Below, one piece after another: positions 14,101 to 25,499 of a DNA stretch of 64,000 nucleotides; the stretch's first letter is position 1, and each line of letters begins with the position of its first letter. This DNA is from Echinostoma caproni (lineage: Eukaryota > Platyhelminthes > Trematoda > Plagiorchiida > Echinostomatidae): assembly GCA_900618425.1 (NCBI GenBank), contig UZAN01039982.1:34930-98929 (forward strand). Reading direction: 5' to 3'. Below the pieces are notes generated by a model that was not told the DNA's origin, did not search any database, and saw only the letters and a program-made list of their open reading frames with translations. The position numbers were made by a program, and so were the translations under genes.

Positions 14101-17100
14101 TAGCTTAATTAATCGCATGTATACAGAAGGTATAGCATGGATGAATGCGATTGATTCACTTCCTTAACCCACCAATCTACTAGGAAATATCAAAGAGCCG
14201 TGGTGCTAAGACGAGTCAGTTCACAAGCAGCTTGGTTATAAAGTTTGAGAGGACAGCTTAAAAAAACGTGCATGCTATTCATACTGTGACTAGTTGACGT
14301 AATGCGGTTTCTGTATCGGCACAGTTCAATATCCGAACAATTCATAGTGAATGATTAAGGTTTCACAGATATTTCTATTCTTTACCCCATAAAGCAAACA
14401 AACATTTTACGCACTTTTATTTTTATTTTGTTGTATCTAACAGAAATTTCACAGTATCTATTGGGCCCCTACAAAATCAGACTCAAAAGCACAATGTCAT
14501 TATTAAATGAATAGTACTTTTCATGGTGTATGAGTCTCTACTTTAATTAACAGAACCATTGTAGAGATCCCAATTTTTGCTTGTTTTCCTTGCTTACAAA
14601 TTGCATCTAAAACACCAACTACAATTTCAATACACATTGGATGATTTACATTAGAAAACACCAATTATACGTGTGACATTCTTCCGCTAGGTCAGTCGTA
14701 TAAATTTGTGAAATATTACAAAGTTAGAGTTTGTTTCATCTAGGTTTTAACCAACAATTACCAAGTTAGTGTTGTGTGATTACTACTGTTCAGTCTAGTA
14801 GCAAAGCGTTTTTTCGTCTTTTTATAACTATATGAGCCAAAAAGATAGCTAGAGTAACAGACACCAATGGAATCATATTTTGAAAGAACTAGATTAGTTT
14901 TGTTAGAAATTGGCTGGTGCATGCAGCTGTCAGTTCTTACCAAAACCTTGTACAATTCGTTGGAAAACCACTCATCCCGACTGCACCCAAAGAAAAACAC
15001 AGTCAATCCAAATGAAATGTGGCTCTTATTGTTCTGAATAAAATCCGGTAGGATATGTTTTTCTTTCAGTCGGACGCGTTACTGCATGGGGTACACGAAA
15101 ATCTATAGAAAACATTTCTAATTTGAAGCCTCGCGCACTGAACAGTTATGGTTCTCTCCGTTTGTTTCACTGCATTTGTACATGCATGTGAATAAACAGG
15201 AAAATCACCCAAATCCCACTCGCCGAGCAGAACAAAGCTGAGGTAAGCTATTCCGCGAAAACAACAGCCAATTGTATTAGTTATCAAAACTATGATTGAC
15301 AGGTTTGCATATGTTGTTCTATTTTGGATACTTTGATAAGAGCTATAAAACGGCCGGCAAAAAATTAAAGAGTTGTGGAGAATATTTTTTGTGACGCCTT
15401 TTTACTGAAAAGGGAATAAAACGTACGTGTTACACACGTTCAACAGTGATGGATGAAATACTCCACCGATAAGAGAAGTGTATGTGCATGTGGATAGTGA
15501 ATGGCAAAGAACACAACACATAAGTCGGTTAGCAAATTTCCGGTCCGAGTATGAAGACAAAAGTACATTTTGCCCGATTAAATCGGATATGGTGAACTGT
15601 TCTCCCCTGAAACCGCGTTGCTAACGCTATGAAGATCGGCATCTACTGCATTTGATTTCTCTCAAATCATTTGTGAACCAGATACGACGACACTTTTGTC
15701 AAGCAGTATCAGTTGAATTCTACACCTCATATGGTTTATGTTGAGATCATAGTCCAATAACAGTTCCAATTTTAGCAGTTTATGAAACAGGTGTGACAAA
15801 ACAAGTGAATTTTGTGATGAACATTCAGATCTTGAAATAGCTTTTTTTCTTGTACGTTATTCCACCTACTGCTTCATTAGTACTTTCAGTCGTATTTATG
15901 CACAATCAACGGTGTAGGTCATTCAATGACCGTTGGTTGGACAGCCTTGGATTCGTTTTATTGTGCAGTCAAGCACTCACGTTGACTGTTTTATAGAGAA
16001 ACCGGTAGGTGTAATCCAACGGCTAAACAATTTTTTACTTTCTTTTTATAGTTACTTTTTGCTGAGGTTGATTTTCATAACATTTTAAAATTTCCTTGAA
16101 GCAATTCAGTTTTCCTATACCCTAATAAGTAAGATTTGCTTGTTTCAAAAAAATTTTAATGAAGGTTACAGTTAATTATTGTTTGAAATTAAATTCACCT
16201 AGCATCAAAATACGGTTTCATTAAGAGTATGCCCAAATCTCATGTTGAAAACATGCTTTACAATTGTGTTTATTCTANCTACTGATAAACTGTGACAAGA
16301 AGTTTCGCACAAAAGCATTGTGGAAATTAAGTTCTCATTCCGAAATAACCCAAATTCATAATAATATCTGATATCAGTAATTATTTTACAAATATATTGC
16401 TTACGGAACGTATAATGTGGCATTTTGGCATATTGGAGTGACAGATTATCGGAGAGCGTTGTTTGAAAATCGACCTTTGAACCACGTCTAGGGGAGTTTT
16501 GTATTTTAAAGTATTATTTAACAAGGTGAGCTAGAACTTTCTAAAACCATTTCACGTAAACTAATTCCTACTTAGCAAGTATTGATTTATGTTAAATGGT
16601 ACTGAATCTTGGATACAATCCATGCCCAAGTGATTAACCAGTGACTGGTAATATGCCCTTTTCAGGCAGATTTAAAGAATGAGAATTAGTACAATGCAAT
16701 CGAAAGAGTAATATCTAATACACCCTGAAGTTGAGTTATCAAGAAGACAATACCTCTCGCGAGAGCTAAAATCATAATGGATTCTTTGAACACGCATTGT
16801 TGATGATTCAGTGGTGGGTTTCACTTTAGCCGTGCACACAGAGAGCACATTTATTTCGGTATTCTGAAACCTAAATTCCTAAATTGTTAAGAAGGATCTT
16901 GATTCTAGTAAAAAAAATATAAAAACTACAATCAAATGCATACTTCTGAGATGCATCTTGTTTGCAGTTAATACAAAACAACGCCATTGGATTCAAGTTC
17001 AAGTTGTGTGGCCCATTACAAATACCGAGATAAGAATCTTATTTTCTTAACCTTGAGGTTTCGAATTCGGATGGCGTAATCAACAGTTCATGGCGTTTGC

Positions 17101-17500
17101 AAATTCGCATAGACTCAAAGCCGTTCAGTTAATTCACAGGCAATCGATTTTGAACGTTGTCCCTGTTGTTTATAGGTAAGAATTTTGGCTCCACTCAAGT
17201 CTCGGCAGCGATACAAAGTAGGACGCCTTTACGATGGGCTCCGTCAATGACAAAAAAGAGTTAGGAAATTGCACACTATTGTTTGTAACATAAAACAAAA
17301 TACCTAGTTGTTAACTCGTATGCTTAATCAATCAAATTACATATAGAGTTTCAATAATACGTAGAAACTGGTGTTTAAATTACGTTGTTTGGATTGTGTT
17401 TTAAATCTGAAGCTTACTATCTAACCTTCAAAGTCTTTTCTTATAAATTATTGGTAAATGTGAATAGTACAGACTGTCGTTTTAAAAATAACTCCAACCG
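8188..17500. other. Syntrophin intron, no gene seen
   Basis: The first 9.3 kb of the intron between the PDZ and PH1 exons. All frames are short and unrecognised on both strands. A lone YADDL-coding string at 11265-11290 has no supporting RT context. There is one ambiguous base at 16278. Confidence 0.6.
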
Positions 17501-17544
17501 TTGTGCGTGTGTATATCAAGTCAGGTTGATCGTGCTATTCGGCT

Positions 17545-17937
17545 TTGCTTTATATTCATAATATTGCATATCGGGTAAAACCCATCAGGGCAATAAATAG
17601 TTTTCCATATATCACTGTCACGCTACTATTATTCACTTCCCCAAGGGACGTTCTCCTGCTTTCTGTGGTAAATGTAATTTATGATAAGTGGTTCCGGGAA
17701 AAGTTCTCACAACTAAGTTCTTCACAATATGCACTAATCTTCAGCTCACACGCGTTTGGACACAGATTAGGAGAGAGTGATGCACAAGAAGTTGGTCCCG
17801 GGTCATGTTTTTCCAACAATATCTTATTTGCTTCCCCAAAATTACTCGCTTCAGGCGATTTCACATACGGAGAGGTGTGCCTTACGTACGAACGCATTTG
17901 CACTGACCACATTGAGAGAAATGCTACCCTACTGTGA
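17545..17937 (+). CDS. Unassigned 130-codon ORF (doubtful)
   Basis: This is a plus-strand frame of 130 codons whose opposite strand is also open for 77 codons (17679-17912). Neither reading is recognised. The C-terminal half reads like plausible protein (SHAFGHRLGESDAQEVGPGS), but there is no start context, signal peptide or splice structure. It may be a remnant of a repeat or a chance frame in the intron. Confidence 0.15.
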   Translation: MLYIHNIAYRVKPIRAINSFPYITVTLLLFTSPRDVLLLSVVNVIYDKWFREKFSQLSSSQYALIFSSHAFGHRLGESDAQEVGPGSCFSNNILFASPKLLASGDFTYGEVCLTYERICTDHIERNATLL

Positions 17938-19669
17938 AAGGTTTATACACCACTAAATATGCATCAGCTGGCAGGTGAAAACAAGAATCTCAATTTTCTC
18001 CACCATTTTGTGCCATGTTTTGGCTTTCGAAAAAGGATGTTTCAGCGATGAATCGACTGCATCCAATCTGAAACAAAGAACGATTACACACCACCCACGG
18101 TGACCACTGAGAGGTAGAAAGAAGCAGAGCAGTGGGAAAACAGGTTGTTGTTTCCAGTCAAATTCATCCCATGACACTACTACTTTTACCGATGCAAAGG
18201 TACGACTACCATATGTCACCAACAGGTGTCTTTTCCCAAGGTAATAACTTGTGAACCGAATGTGTGCCAGAAAGACACCAATCAATGAAAGTCCATGTGT
18301 TTCTCAGGTAAACGGGGGTGATTCAATGAATGTGAAGAGGTTGCAGAATACCCGAAGCATCCTGTGAATTCTGCTCTTCTCAATATCTCCTAAATGGGCA
18401 TATTCGGTGAACCGGAATTGCGAGAGGTTAGCTTTATTAATGACGGGGAAAATATTATTTATTAGAGCGTGGAATGTTCCCATATCTTTGTTGATGAAAA
18501 GTGGCATTCATTTTACACATATTCCATCTCTTTCAAGCTGTAAAGACGAAACAGTCTAGTGACAAAATAATCAAAACGGTGATTGGTTAAAATTTGCAAG
18601 AATGGTCGTGTTATACCACGCAAATTGACTTAACCATTCGAATCAGCTTCCCGAGCAAGATTCGGCGGTCAAACGTCCTTTGGTTTTACTACAAAAGATA
18701 AACGGACAAACTATCAGTGGGTTTATTGGTTGAGCACTTGTGAGGATTTTCAACAATTTCAAAACATTTAATATACTCCTAATTGACGTTTAAGTTTTGT
18801 CCAACATCAGTTCAACCCGATGCGCAAACTCAAAATCAAGACAGATTCCAGAAGTAATGCAGCAGAGATGGAAGCAAAGAATGCAAATGTTTGGTTCACT
18901 TTCTGCCAGTTTTCAATCTGACCCGCCGCTGACTGAAATTACGAACTAGCATGGAAAATGAATTCATACAACAGGGGCTGTTATCAGGTGCGTGTTATTA
19001 CTTTGATATCTCTTAGGAACTGAGTTCTCGGTACATATCGTTATTTGGACACTGTTCAAAAGCCTCGGTTTTTAACCAAACATTACCTCACTTTATTGGA
19101 TGACAATGATTGTTGTTAAACAGAATGAAACAAGTCACTTACTTCTGCTACATATTTGCCTGTCTTTTGCATATTACGAGATTGTAGTGTTAATTGTGAC
19201 AGAAGTTTACCTTTGAATTCAGACCAGACGGCGGAAAATAAGATACAATAAAACAAAGCTGCGATCATTAAGGCTTAGCAGCAAGTTTTTGCTTTCTTCA
19301 CAACACAAGCAGTATGCTAAGCAAACATTTGACATTATGAAATTAGTATTCTATTTGTGCAACTGTTGCGTCAAAATTTACTCTCGTATTCACTGCCTAC
19401 ATTGTTTTAATACAATATTGGTTCCTCCATGAGTTCCATAATTCCGTCAAGCGCAGGGCATATATTCGCAAAATAACATTGAATTGAACAGCTATGATTC
19501 TGTTCAACCGCTGTATATAACAACTGTGATACCAAAAAGGTTAACTTGGAAACACCTTGTTGCTGTTGGACAGCTCTTTCGTTCTTTTTGATACTCTTCA
19601 GCAGTGCATAGTTTTTATATCCCTGTCAACACTCTAAATTGATTGAGACATTCGCACAAGGTGATGATC

Positions 19670-19960
19670 GTCGACCATGTCGAGAGGTAAGGGTTTGAAG
19701 CACCGACCATAATGTTTGCGGTTTGAGTCCTGACAGGGACACAAAATTACGCATTGCTAACGAGTCCCTAACACGACGAAACAGCTATCCAGTGCCCTTT
19801 GTCGGTAATCACAAATATTTCCATTGCATCTGAATGCATTTACCTCGTAGGGAATTAACGATCTCTCAAGGAGTGAAATCCACACTCAAGACCATGAAGA
19901 GCACCTGATGAGCTAATCCAAGCTTGATACTCTAAACCTTGTTGCTGTTGTTTGATTTTG
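19670..19960 (+). mobile_element. tRNA-derived SINE with hammerhead-like core
   Basis: An A-box-like tRNA segment (GTCGAGAGGTAAGG, 19679-19692, followed by CACCGAC) is followed by a B-box-like GGTTTGAGTCC (19720-19730). Immediately after it lies a hammerhead-like core, then a unique tail whose section 19852-19912 recurs at 63922-63980, and finally a GTTGCTGTTGTTTG-type end. Pol III boxes plus a hammerhead in one short unit is the architecture of the schistosome SMalpha family. The copy is old, as boxes and core carry substitutions. Exact ends are not fixed because no target-site duplication was identified. Confidence 0.65.
19720..19790 (+). ncRNA. Degenerate hammerhead ribozyme motif
   Basis: A candidate cleavage triplet GTC lies at 19727-19729, then a stretch for stem I, then CTAACGA (19757-19763) where the catalytic box should read CTGATGA. 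A short stem II (GTC 19764-19766 with GAC 19775-19777) and an intact GAAAC (19778-19782) follow. The order and the shared strings GTCCTG, GAGTCC and GACGAAAC resemble the schistosome SMalpha hammerhead. The core G to A change at the usually invariant third position of the box, and poor stem III pairing, predict no self-cleavage in this copy. Confidence 0.6.
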
Positions 19961-19999
19961 AAGCAAACTGCATGAAGTAACACCCATCATTCTCTCTGA

Positions 20000-22140
20000 C
20001 CTCTTTGTTTTGTTTATTTTTATGCTCTCAAATGTTTATATCATACATGTCTGCTAAAATCAACAGGAGGTAATAATCTGCCTAAAATGTGTATCAGTTA
20101 AGTATTTTTAAGTTGATTATCCGTTTACAGGATGCATGGTTTTTCTGGCAAACCCGCCAGATTTTATCGTATTCTTTTAACCATATAATTCAAACACAAA
20201 CAAATGCAATGACTAATGAGCATTATTATAAATAGATGTGGTGTGTCATGTAGCTGAAATCAGGTTACAATTAAACTTGACGGAATAAAAATGGTTCACC
20301 TGTTGGTGGGGAATGCGTGTAACGCTGAGCTGTCGGAAGATATTGAAAAGAACTTAAGGGGAGAAGCTGTAGTCTTCTTCATAGCCAACGAAGATTACTC
20401 TTTGTAGTATGAAAAACATAAACCCAAATGTCTTCCAGAAATTATTATATCTAAATTTCAATATTATGAATAAGTGGAATTTCGACTTTCAAAGACGACT
20501 ACCCCACCAAATTGAGATTAATAAAAAGGCCTAACAAAGCGTGACATGCGATGTTTCTTTGCTGGATGTTGGAGCAGAAAATCCCACAAGTATAACTTTG
20601 CACAGTAGGTATTTTTTAATCATAATACACGTAATCTGCCCATAATTATTTATGTACCATTCAACTTATTTTAAACTAAGTTCAGTAAGTAGTGAAAAGA
20701 GATTGGGATGTGTTGAAGTAAATTCCTTTTGATTTCTAAAACGTTTATTTGCAAGCTAAAATAATTTAAAGCATGTTTGTAGTGAGATCTATCTGCTCAT
20801 TTGCAACACGGGTCTTAGATACGTTTGCATCAACTGATTAAATTTATCGTATTATTTAGATTATGCCATCCCTCGAAATGCACGTCGATTATTATGCATT
20901 TGTTATGCAATATTGTACTCAAACGTTATGCTCATCTGAACTAACAAAAATGTATCGTCTGGGAATCCTTTTTCACAGATGTCAAACAAGTATTTTGAGG
21001 TTGCTATGATTGATCTACCGTAAAACTTCAAGCCTTTGTAGTTAAAATTACAAATTTAACTATATTATGGACAAAGGTTTCTGACAGATGAGACTTAGAC
21101 TTTGCTTGCGCATGAACATGCTTTAGGATTCTGAAAACGTATTAAGCTGACTAAATGACAGTACTTTCTGTTGAAATTCCGCCTATTACATTAACAACCT
21201 GAGGCAATAGCATGCTGATATGCACATCCTAATATGCACGTCTAATATGCACACACAAATACTTTTTGTATGTATTCGGAACAAACAACTGATTGTTGAA
21301 GAAACGGAAAATCTTATATTGGTAGAAAAAGTATTCAATTAACTTCTGTAACTTAGCCATATATCGCTTTAGTAGATTGTTGACTCCTATACGCATTTGC
21401 GACTTTTAGATTACCGGGTATGTGGTTAGAATGATTTTGGCAAAATAAGATTTTACTACACCAATGTGACAACTTCTGAAGTAATAGGATTAATTTACTG
21501 CCTAAATTTTAATCCAGGTACAATGTCACAGGAAATGATTTTATGCAAACAACTTTGCATTCCTTCGGCTACGTGAAGTGAAACATCGCAATTATTATGA
21601 AATGAGGCTTTCACTTTGGTTATTTGGAAATAAAATCATTCATTTTATGGTTTCATTTGGATTTAATCGTGCACATGTAAGCAACAGAACATAAAATTGC
21701 ATCAAGTAGCAAAAGGGCAAGATAAATCTGACTGAGTTTCAATCAAACCAACAAACCCAGTGCACCCGCTAAATTGGTTACCCGCTCACGCCCAAATTTG
21801 TATATAGGATTCACTGATCTTAGAAACTACGATTCCTAAACGCTGTTCTACCGAGTATGATCTGACGGTGTTTCATTTAATGATGGTAGCAAATTAACGA
21901 ACTTTTTGAAATATTCACCAATATTTGGTGTGATTTCACTATGCTCATGCGCATCAAGAAACACGGAAACATCTGCTAGGAGTAATGTTCTCCTCAACTA
22001 CACAGCTTTAGTTAACAGAATATTGTAATAAAAACTGGGGTATCCCAGTTCGCAGATGCACCAACGTACCGCAGCATTTTCGAGAATTATCAAACAGAAT
22101 GTTGTACAATGTGTATAAAAGTTTCATTCGTATGAAGTTT
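20000..22140. other. Syntrophin intron, no gene seen
   Basis: AT-rich, with no frame of interest. Near 21215-21255 there is a small imperfect tandem of TAATATGCAC units (about three copies). Confidence 0.5.
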
Positions 22141-22146
22141 CGACCA

Positions 22147-22970
22147 TTACAGTGAGTAGTACTCTTCGTATTCATTGTGGGTCTTGTTTCCCCTTTCTAG
22201 CTCGATCAATCTGAGAAAGATAGTGTGCAACAAAGTCATGAAACCCCAGTAGTACAAAATATTTTTTGTGGAAGATGAGAAAAAACTATCTGTATTTGTT
22301 AGTTCTGAGGTTGAAAAAGGGGTATTTGAGCGCAACAATACGACTAGGATTAAAAACCACCCTGTAACCCACGTGACCACACCTGGTGCAAAAGACAATT
22401 TCGAGAGTAAGTAAGCTCCACAGAGCAACACTGGTGACAATAATGATAGAAAATCATGGAGATCACTGCATACAGCATTGGACATGTTGAACAGTGAGCG
22501 TCAGGACTCGTAAGTGACAGGAAGAATTGATTTGTGCTGAACTCGCTCAAACGTGAAATAAAGAAAAGGACGCCTCCCATAGAGAATAGTTTCCAATGCT
22601 CCATATTTGAACATGCTTGGGCCTGGTAGAGAGTATAAAAACGTGAGAGAATGAAGATATAGAAAGTCTTGCTGACAGAGTGTGATGCAGGCGAAACAAA
22701 ATCGGGAGAGCAGGCTATAAAGCGGGAAAAGTTGAGGTCATCGTGACTTACAGAGGATGAAAAACCAAGTGAGTTCCACTTAAAATGGCGAGTGGGTGCA
22801 AAAAGAATAACTAACGGGGTATACGTCCGCATGATGATCCGAAAAGCCAATTGGATTCTAGCGCACGAAGGGCTGATGATACTTAGGTCCACGTTGAGTG
22901 ACATGCACGTTGACACTCCAAGTATGGGAGTCACAGAGAAAACGGAGGAAATGTCGAATAAAAATAACAA
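22147..22970 (-). CDS. Two overlapping minus-strand ORFs, hydrophobic product (doubtful)
   Basis: One minus-strand frame of 206 codons (22970 to 22350) overlaps by 136 bp a second of 112 codons (22485 to 22147). The second is clearly hydrophobic: LLSPVLLCGAYLLSKL and TGWFLILVVLL could each span a membrane. No family is recognised. The overlap could reflect one frameshifted gene, two exons, or chance. It lies antisense inside the syntrophin intron. Confidence 0.25.
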
Positions 22971-23434
22971 TGCAGTTTAGCGTTCCTGACAAAACTTGGC
23001 TAGAATTAATTGGTTGCGATAGAGGTCAACCATTAAAATGAGAAAAGCAGTGCAATATGACATCGAACTTTATGAGTCACCAGATTTCACTGGCATTGCT
23101 CCTGAGATGACTCCATCAAAACAATAACGGTCACAAAGAAGGCTTCATAACCACGAGAGAAAAAACAAAGAGGGCCCGAATTCAGGACGTTGCATCAGGA
23201 GTATGTGATACCCTACTCAATTAAACGCCTTGTAGTGGTTGAGATGCACTTCGCTTAGGTGGTCAACAGTGTAACTCCAAATGCGCAACTTGTATGTAAA
23301 TGTGACACTGATCCTTTTTTGTTAATTGAAGCCATATTTGCGCTTACTGAAACGCTCGTGGCGCCCTGATTGATAACGCAGTTACTTTCGTCTAATATAT
23401 TTATGTATTTATAAAAATCCGAGGGGATATATAT

Positions 23435-23809
23435 GTGATGTTGGTTGTTTTGAACAGGGATTGCAGTATAATCGTAGATTGGGAAAGGTTAAATGGTTTT
23501 TCAAAACATAAAGCAATTGCTTCTACCTTTTGTGGAGTGTTAGTAATCAAACGTCAAGAGGCGTTGTTAGCTAGAAGAAAAAAAGAAGAAAACTTGCAAG
23601 AAACTAACAACTCGTCCCAGTGTCACCGTCTGGAACTAAATGCAGTGTGTTGTATGCAAATCCAAAATGAGTTGGTTTTGCAAACGGGCAAAACTCGCGT
23701 TGATACCTGGAGTGGCGAAACACACAGCGGCCCGAAGAAAATTGCTAAATATGAAGTCGGGCGAACAGGAATTCAGATTTTTCAGTCAAAGTACATTCGC
23801 CTAAACTGA
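23435..23809 (+). CDS. Unassigned 124-codon ORF with adjacent AATAAA
   Basis: ATG at 23435, 124 codons, lysine/arginine-rich (ARRKKEENLQ near the middle), with no recognised domain or signal peptide. A TTTATAAAA-like string lies about 25 bp before the ATG, and AATAAA overlaps the stop (TGAATAAA). This arrangement would suit a compact gene or a processed pseudogene, but both signals are common in AT-rich DNA. Coding status is uncertain. Confidence 0.25.
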   Translation: MMLVVLNRDCSIIVDWERLNGFSKHKAIASTFCGVLVIKRQEALLARRKKEENLQETNNSSQCHRLELNAVCCMQIQNELVLQTGKTRVDTWSGETHSGPKKIAKYEVGRTGIQIFQSKYIRLN

Positions 23810-25117
23810 ATAAACTTTTATTGTAGGAAATACATCGGTTTTAGTTGGACGCTGAAATGGGAAAGTCAGATTTCTGCATTGCTCATCAATCAGTGGCGAA
23901 AGGCACCACTAGAAAACAAATATCAGTAAATACAAACCTACTTTGCATTCTCATCCCAATGGTTGTTAGTCCGTCTCAAGCAATAATCTTCCAAAGCCAA
24001 TGATGATGCAACTTTTGTCCTTTGATTACTGAACATGTTACTGAGACGAAAAACCTATCGTTTAGCTCAATTTTATTAAATGAAACTTGATACGTGTAAC
24101 TATTGGTTTCTAAAATGACCCCGAAACACTCTAGATTTTTACTTCTTTGATTTGTTTCGGATACGTTTGTCCTTAGTTTCTCTCTTTAGAAGATAATGCT
24201 AGCAAAAGTGTCGTGTCCAAAGCTTAGCCAGTGGATTATTTCTAAACTTTCATATAATTACATGTTGTAAACCGAACAAGCACTTCGCTACTGGATATAT
24301 GTAATGCGGAAATCTGTGAAACTGTTTCAATCATTTTAATGAGAATAAATCCTGTTCTCGAACAGCGAAAAGCAATTCACTTTCCTTACTGCTGTGCATG
24401 TTGCTTTCGCATTAACCAGCGTCCAATCCACTTGAAGCTTAACCCCCATAGAAGTGATTATTTATCCCAGGATTTAGCCATGTGAAACACTGGGTGATTT
24501 CTTGATTGTTGGTTTCATGAATCGTTGGTTAATGCAAACTGGTGAAGAATTTCTAAAAGCATGAGGTATCTGTTCAGTATTTCAAAGGAATCAGAACGAA
24601 AACTAGCATGTTGACAGGGAATTCTTATGTTCCACTGCTTATCGCCCAACCTTTAGTCTTTTCTTAGCAAATATTTACAGCAACACGGTCGCTTAATGAA
24701 TGTCAATCGGTTCATAGGTGTGAACTGTCATATCAGTTGTTTCTGTGGTAGAAAATTTTTTCAAGGATTTGAAAGTTGTCTTCTTGCGGTGCTAAACAGA
24801 TTTTTGAACTGTATGGTCTTGTTGCTTCAAAAACCTCTCAACCTGATATTTCTAACTAAATATCACAAAATAAACATGGTAAACAGCTCACTGCAATACC
24901 TTTTTATTCTTTTTACTGATGATAGTTATCCTAAAAGCAAATCTTCAGAAAGCAATCCTTATTTATTTATTTATGCAACTGCCAGATATAGTTAATATGA
25001 TTTTACACGGTCACAAATAATAAAGCTTGGTTTTAATGTTTATCAATCACAACACCTGAATATTACAAGCATGTTGAAAGAACTGCACGTAACCAGCATA
25101 ATTTCTTTTTCGTTCAG
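23810..25117. other. Syntrophin intron, no gene seen
   Basis: Holds a 99-codon hydrophobic plus frame (24696-24995) ending in a short TTTA repeat, without similarity. It ends at the PH1 exon acceptor. Confidence 0.5.
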
Positions 25118-25499
25118 GGCTGTTGGAATGGACAGTATTGCTTGCTCAGCTGATTTGAGCTGGCCGAACGCTCAACACAATTCGGGGATAAATGAGTTCT
25201 CAGGTTCTGCAGAACCGGTAGCCAGTAATACTGCTTCGGGCAGCATGGAACGCACTCGGCGAAATAGTGGTCCGGGTATTGTACCACTACGTCTGGCCCA
25301 TTTGTGTCGTGGCCTTACTTTGCCAGATGTGAACGGCTGTTGTTTTGAGTTACACAGTCCTGATGGCAGGCGGTCGTGTCTGCTCCGTGCTCCTGATCCG
25401 CAAGAAGCACGCACGTGGTTTGACGCACTGCATGCTCGGATGAAAGCATTGAACGGGGCTTATCTAGCTGAATTGAATGGATTGCTTCCGCCAACGCAG
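25118..25499 (+). CDS. Syntrophin exon: linker and second half of split PH1 domain
   Basis: Second syntrophin exon in the window, 382 bp. The first base completes the arginine codon split after 8187, so the two exons are phase-compatible across a 17 kb intron. The first ~55 residues (AVGMDSIACSADLSW onward) form a Ser/Gly/Asn-rich low-complexity linker. PLRLAHLCRGLTLPD then starts the second half of the PH1 domain, which syntrophins carry interrupted by the PDZ. It continues through CCFELHSPDGRRSCLLRAPD and ends in the PH C-terminal helix, with the invariant tryptophan in EARTWFDALHARM. The acceptor is ttttcgttcag ending at 25117. The donor is gtaaat at 25500, after CAG (Gln), phase 0. An ATG at 25071 keeps the frame open but lies in the intron, so it is not the start. 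Confidence 0.94.

Noticed and set aside
14758..15287. Two adjacent minus-strand frames (82 and 73 codons)
   Set aside because: Low-complexity Lys/Ser/Tyr-rich and unassigned; consistent with chance in AT-rich intron.
18304..18507. Minus-strand frame with GTFHALIN, slightly reminiscent of the PLE RT thumb
   Set aside because: No other PLE motif nearby; the resemblance rests on a few residues.
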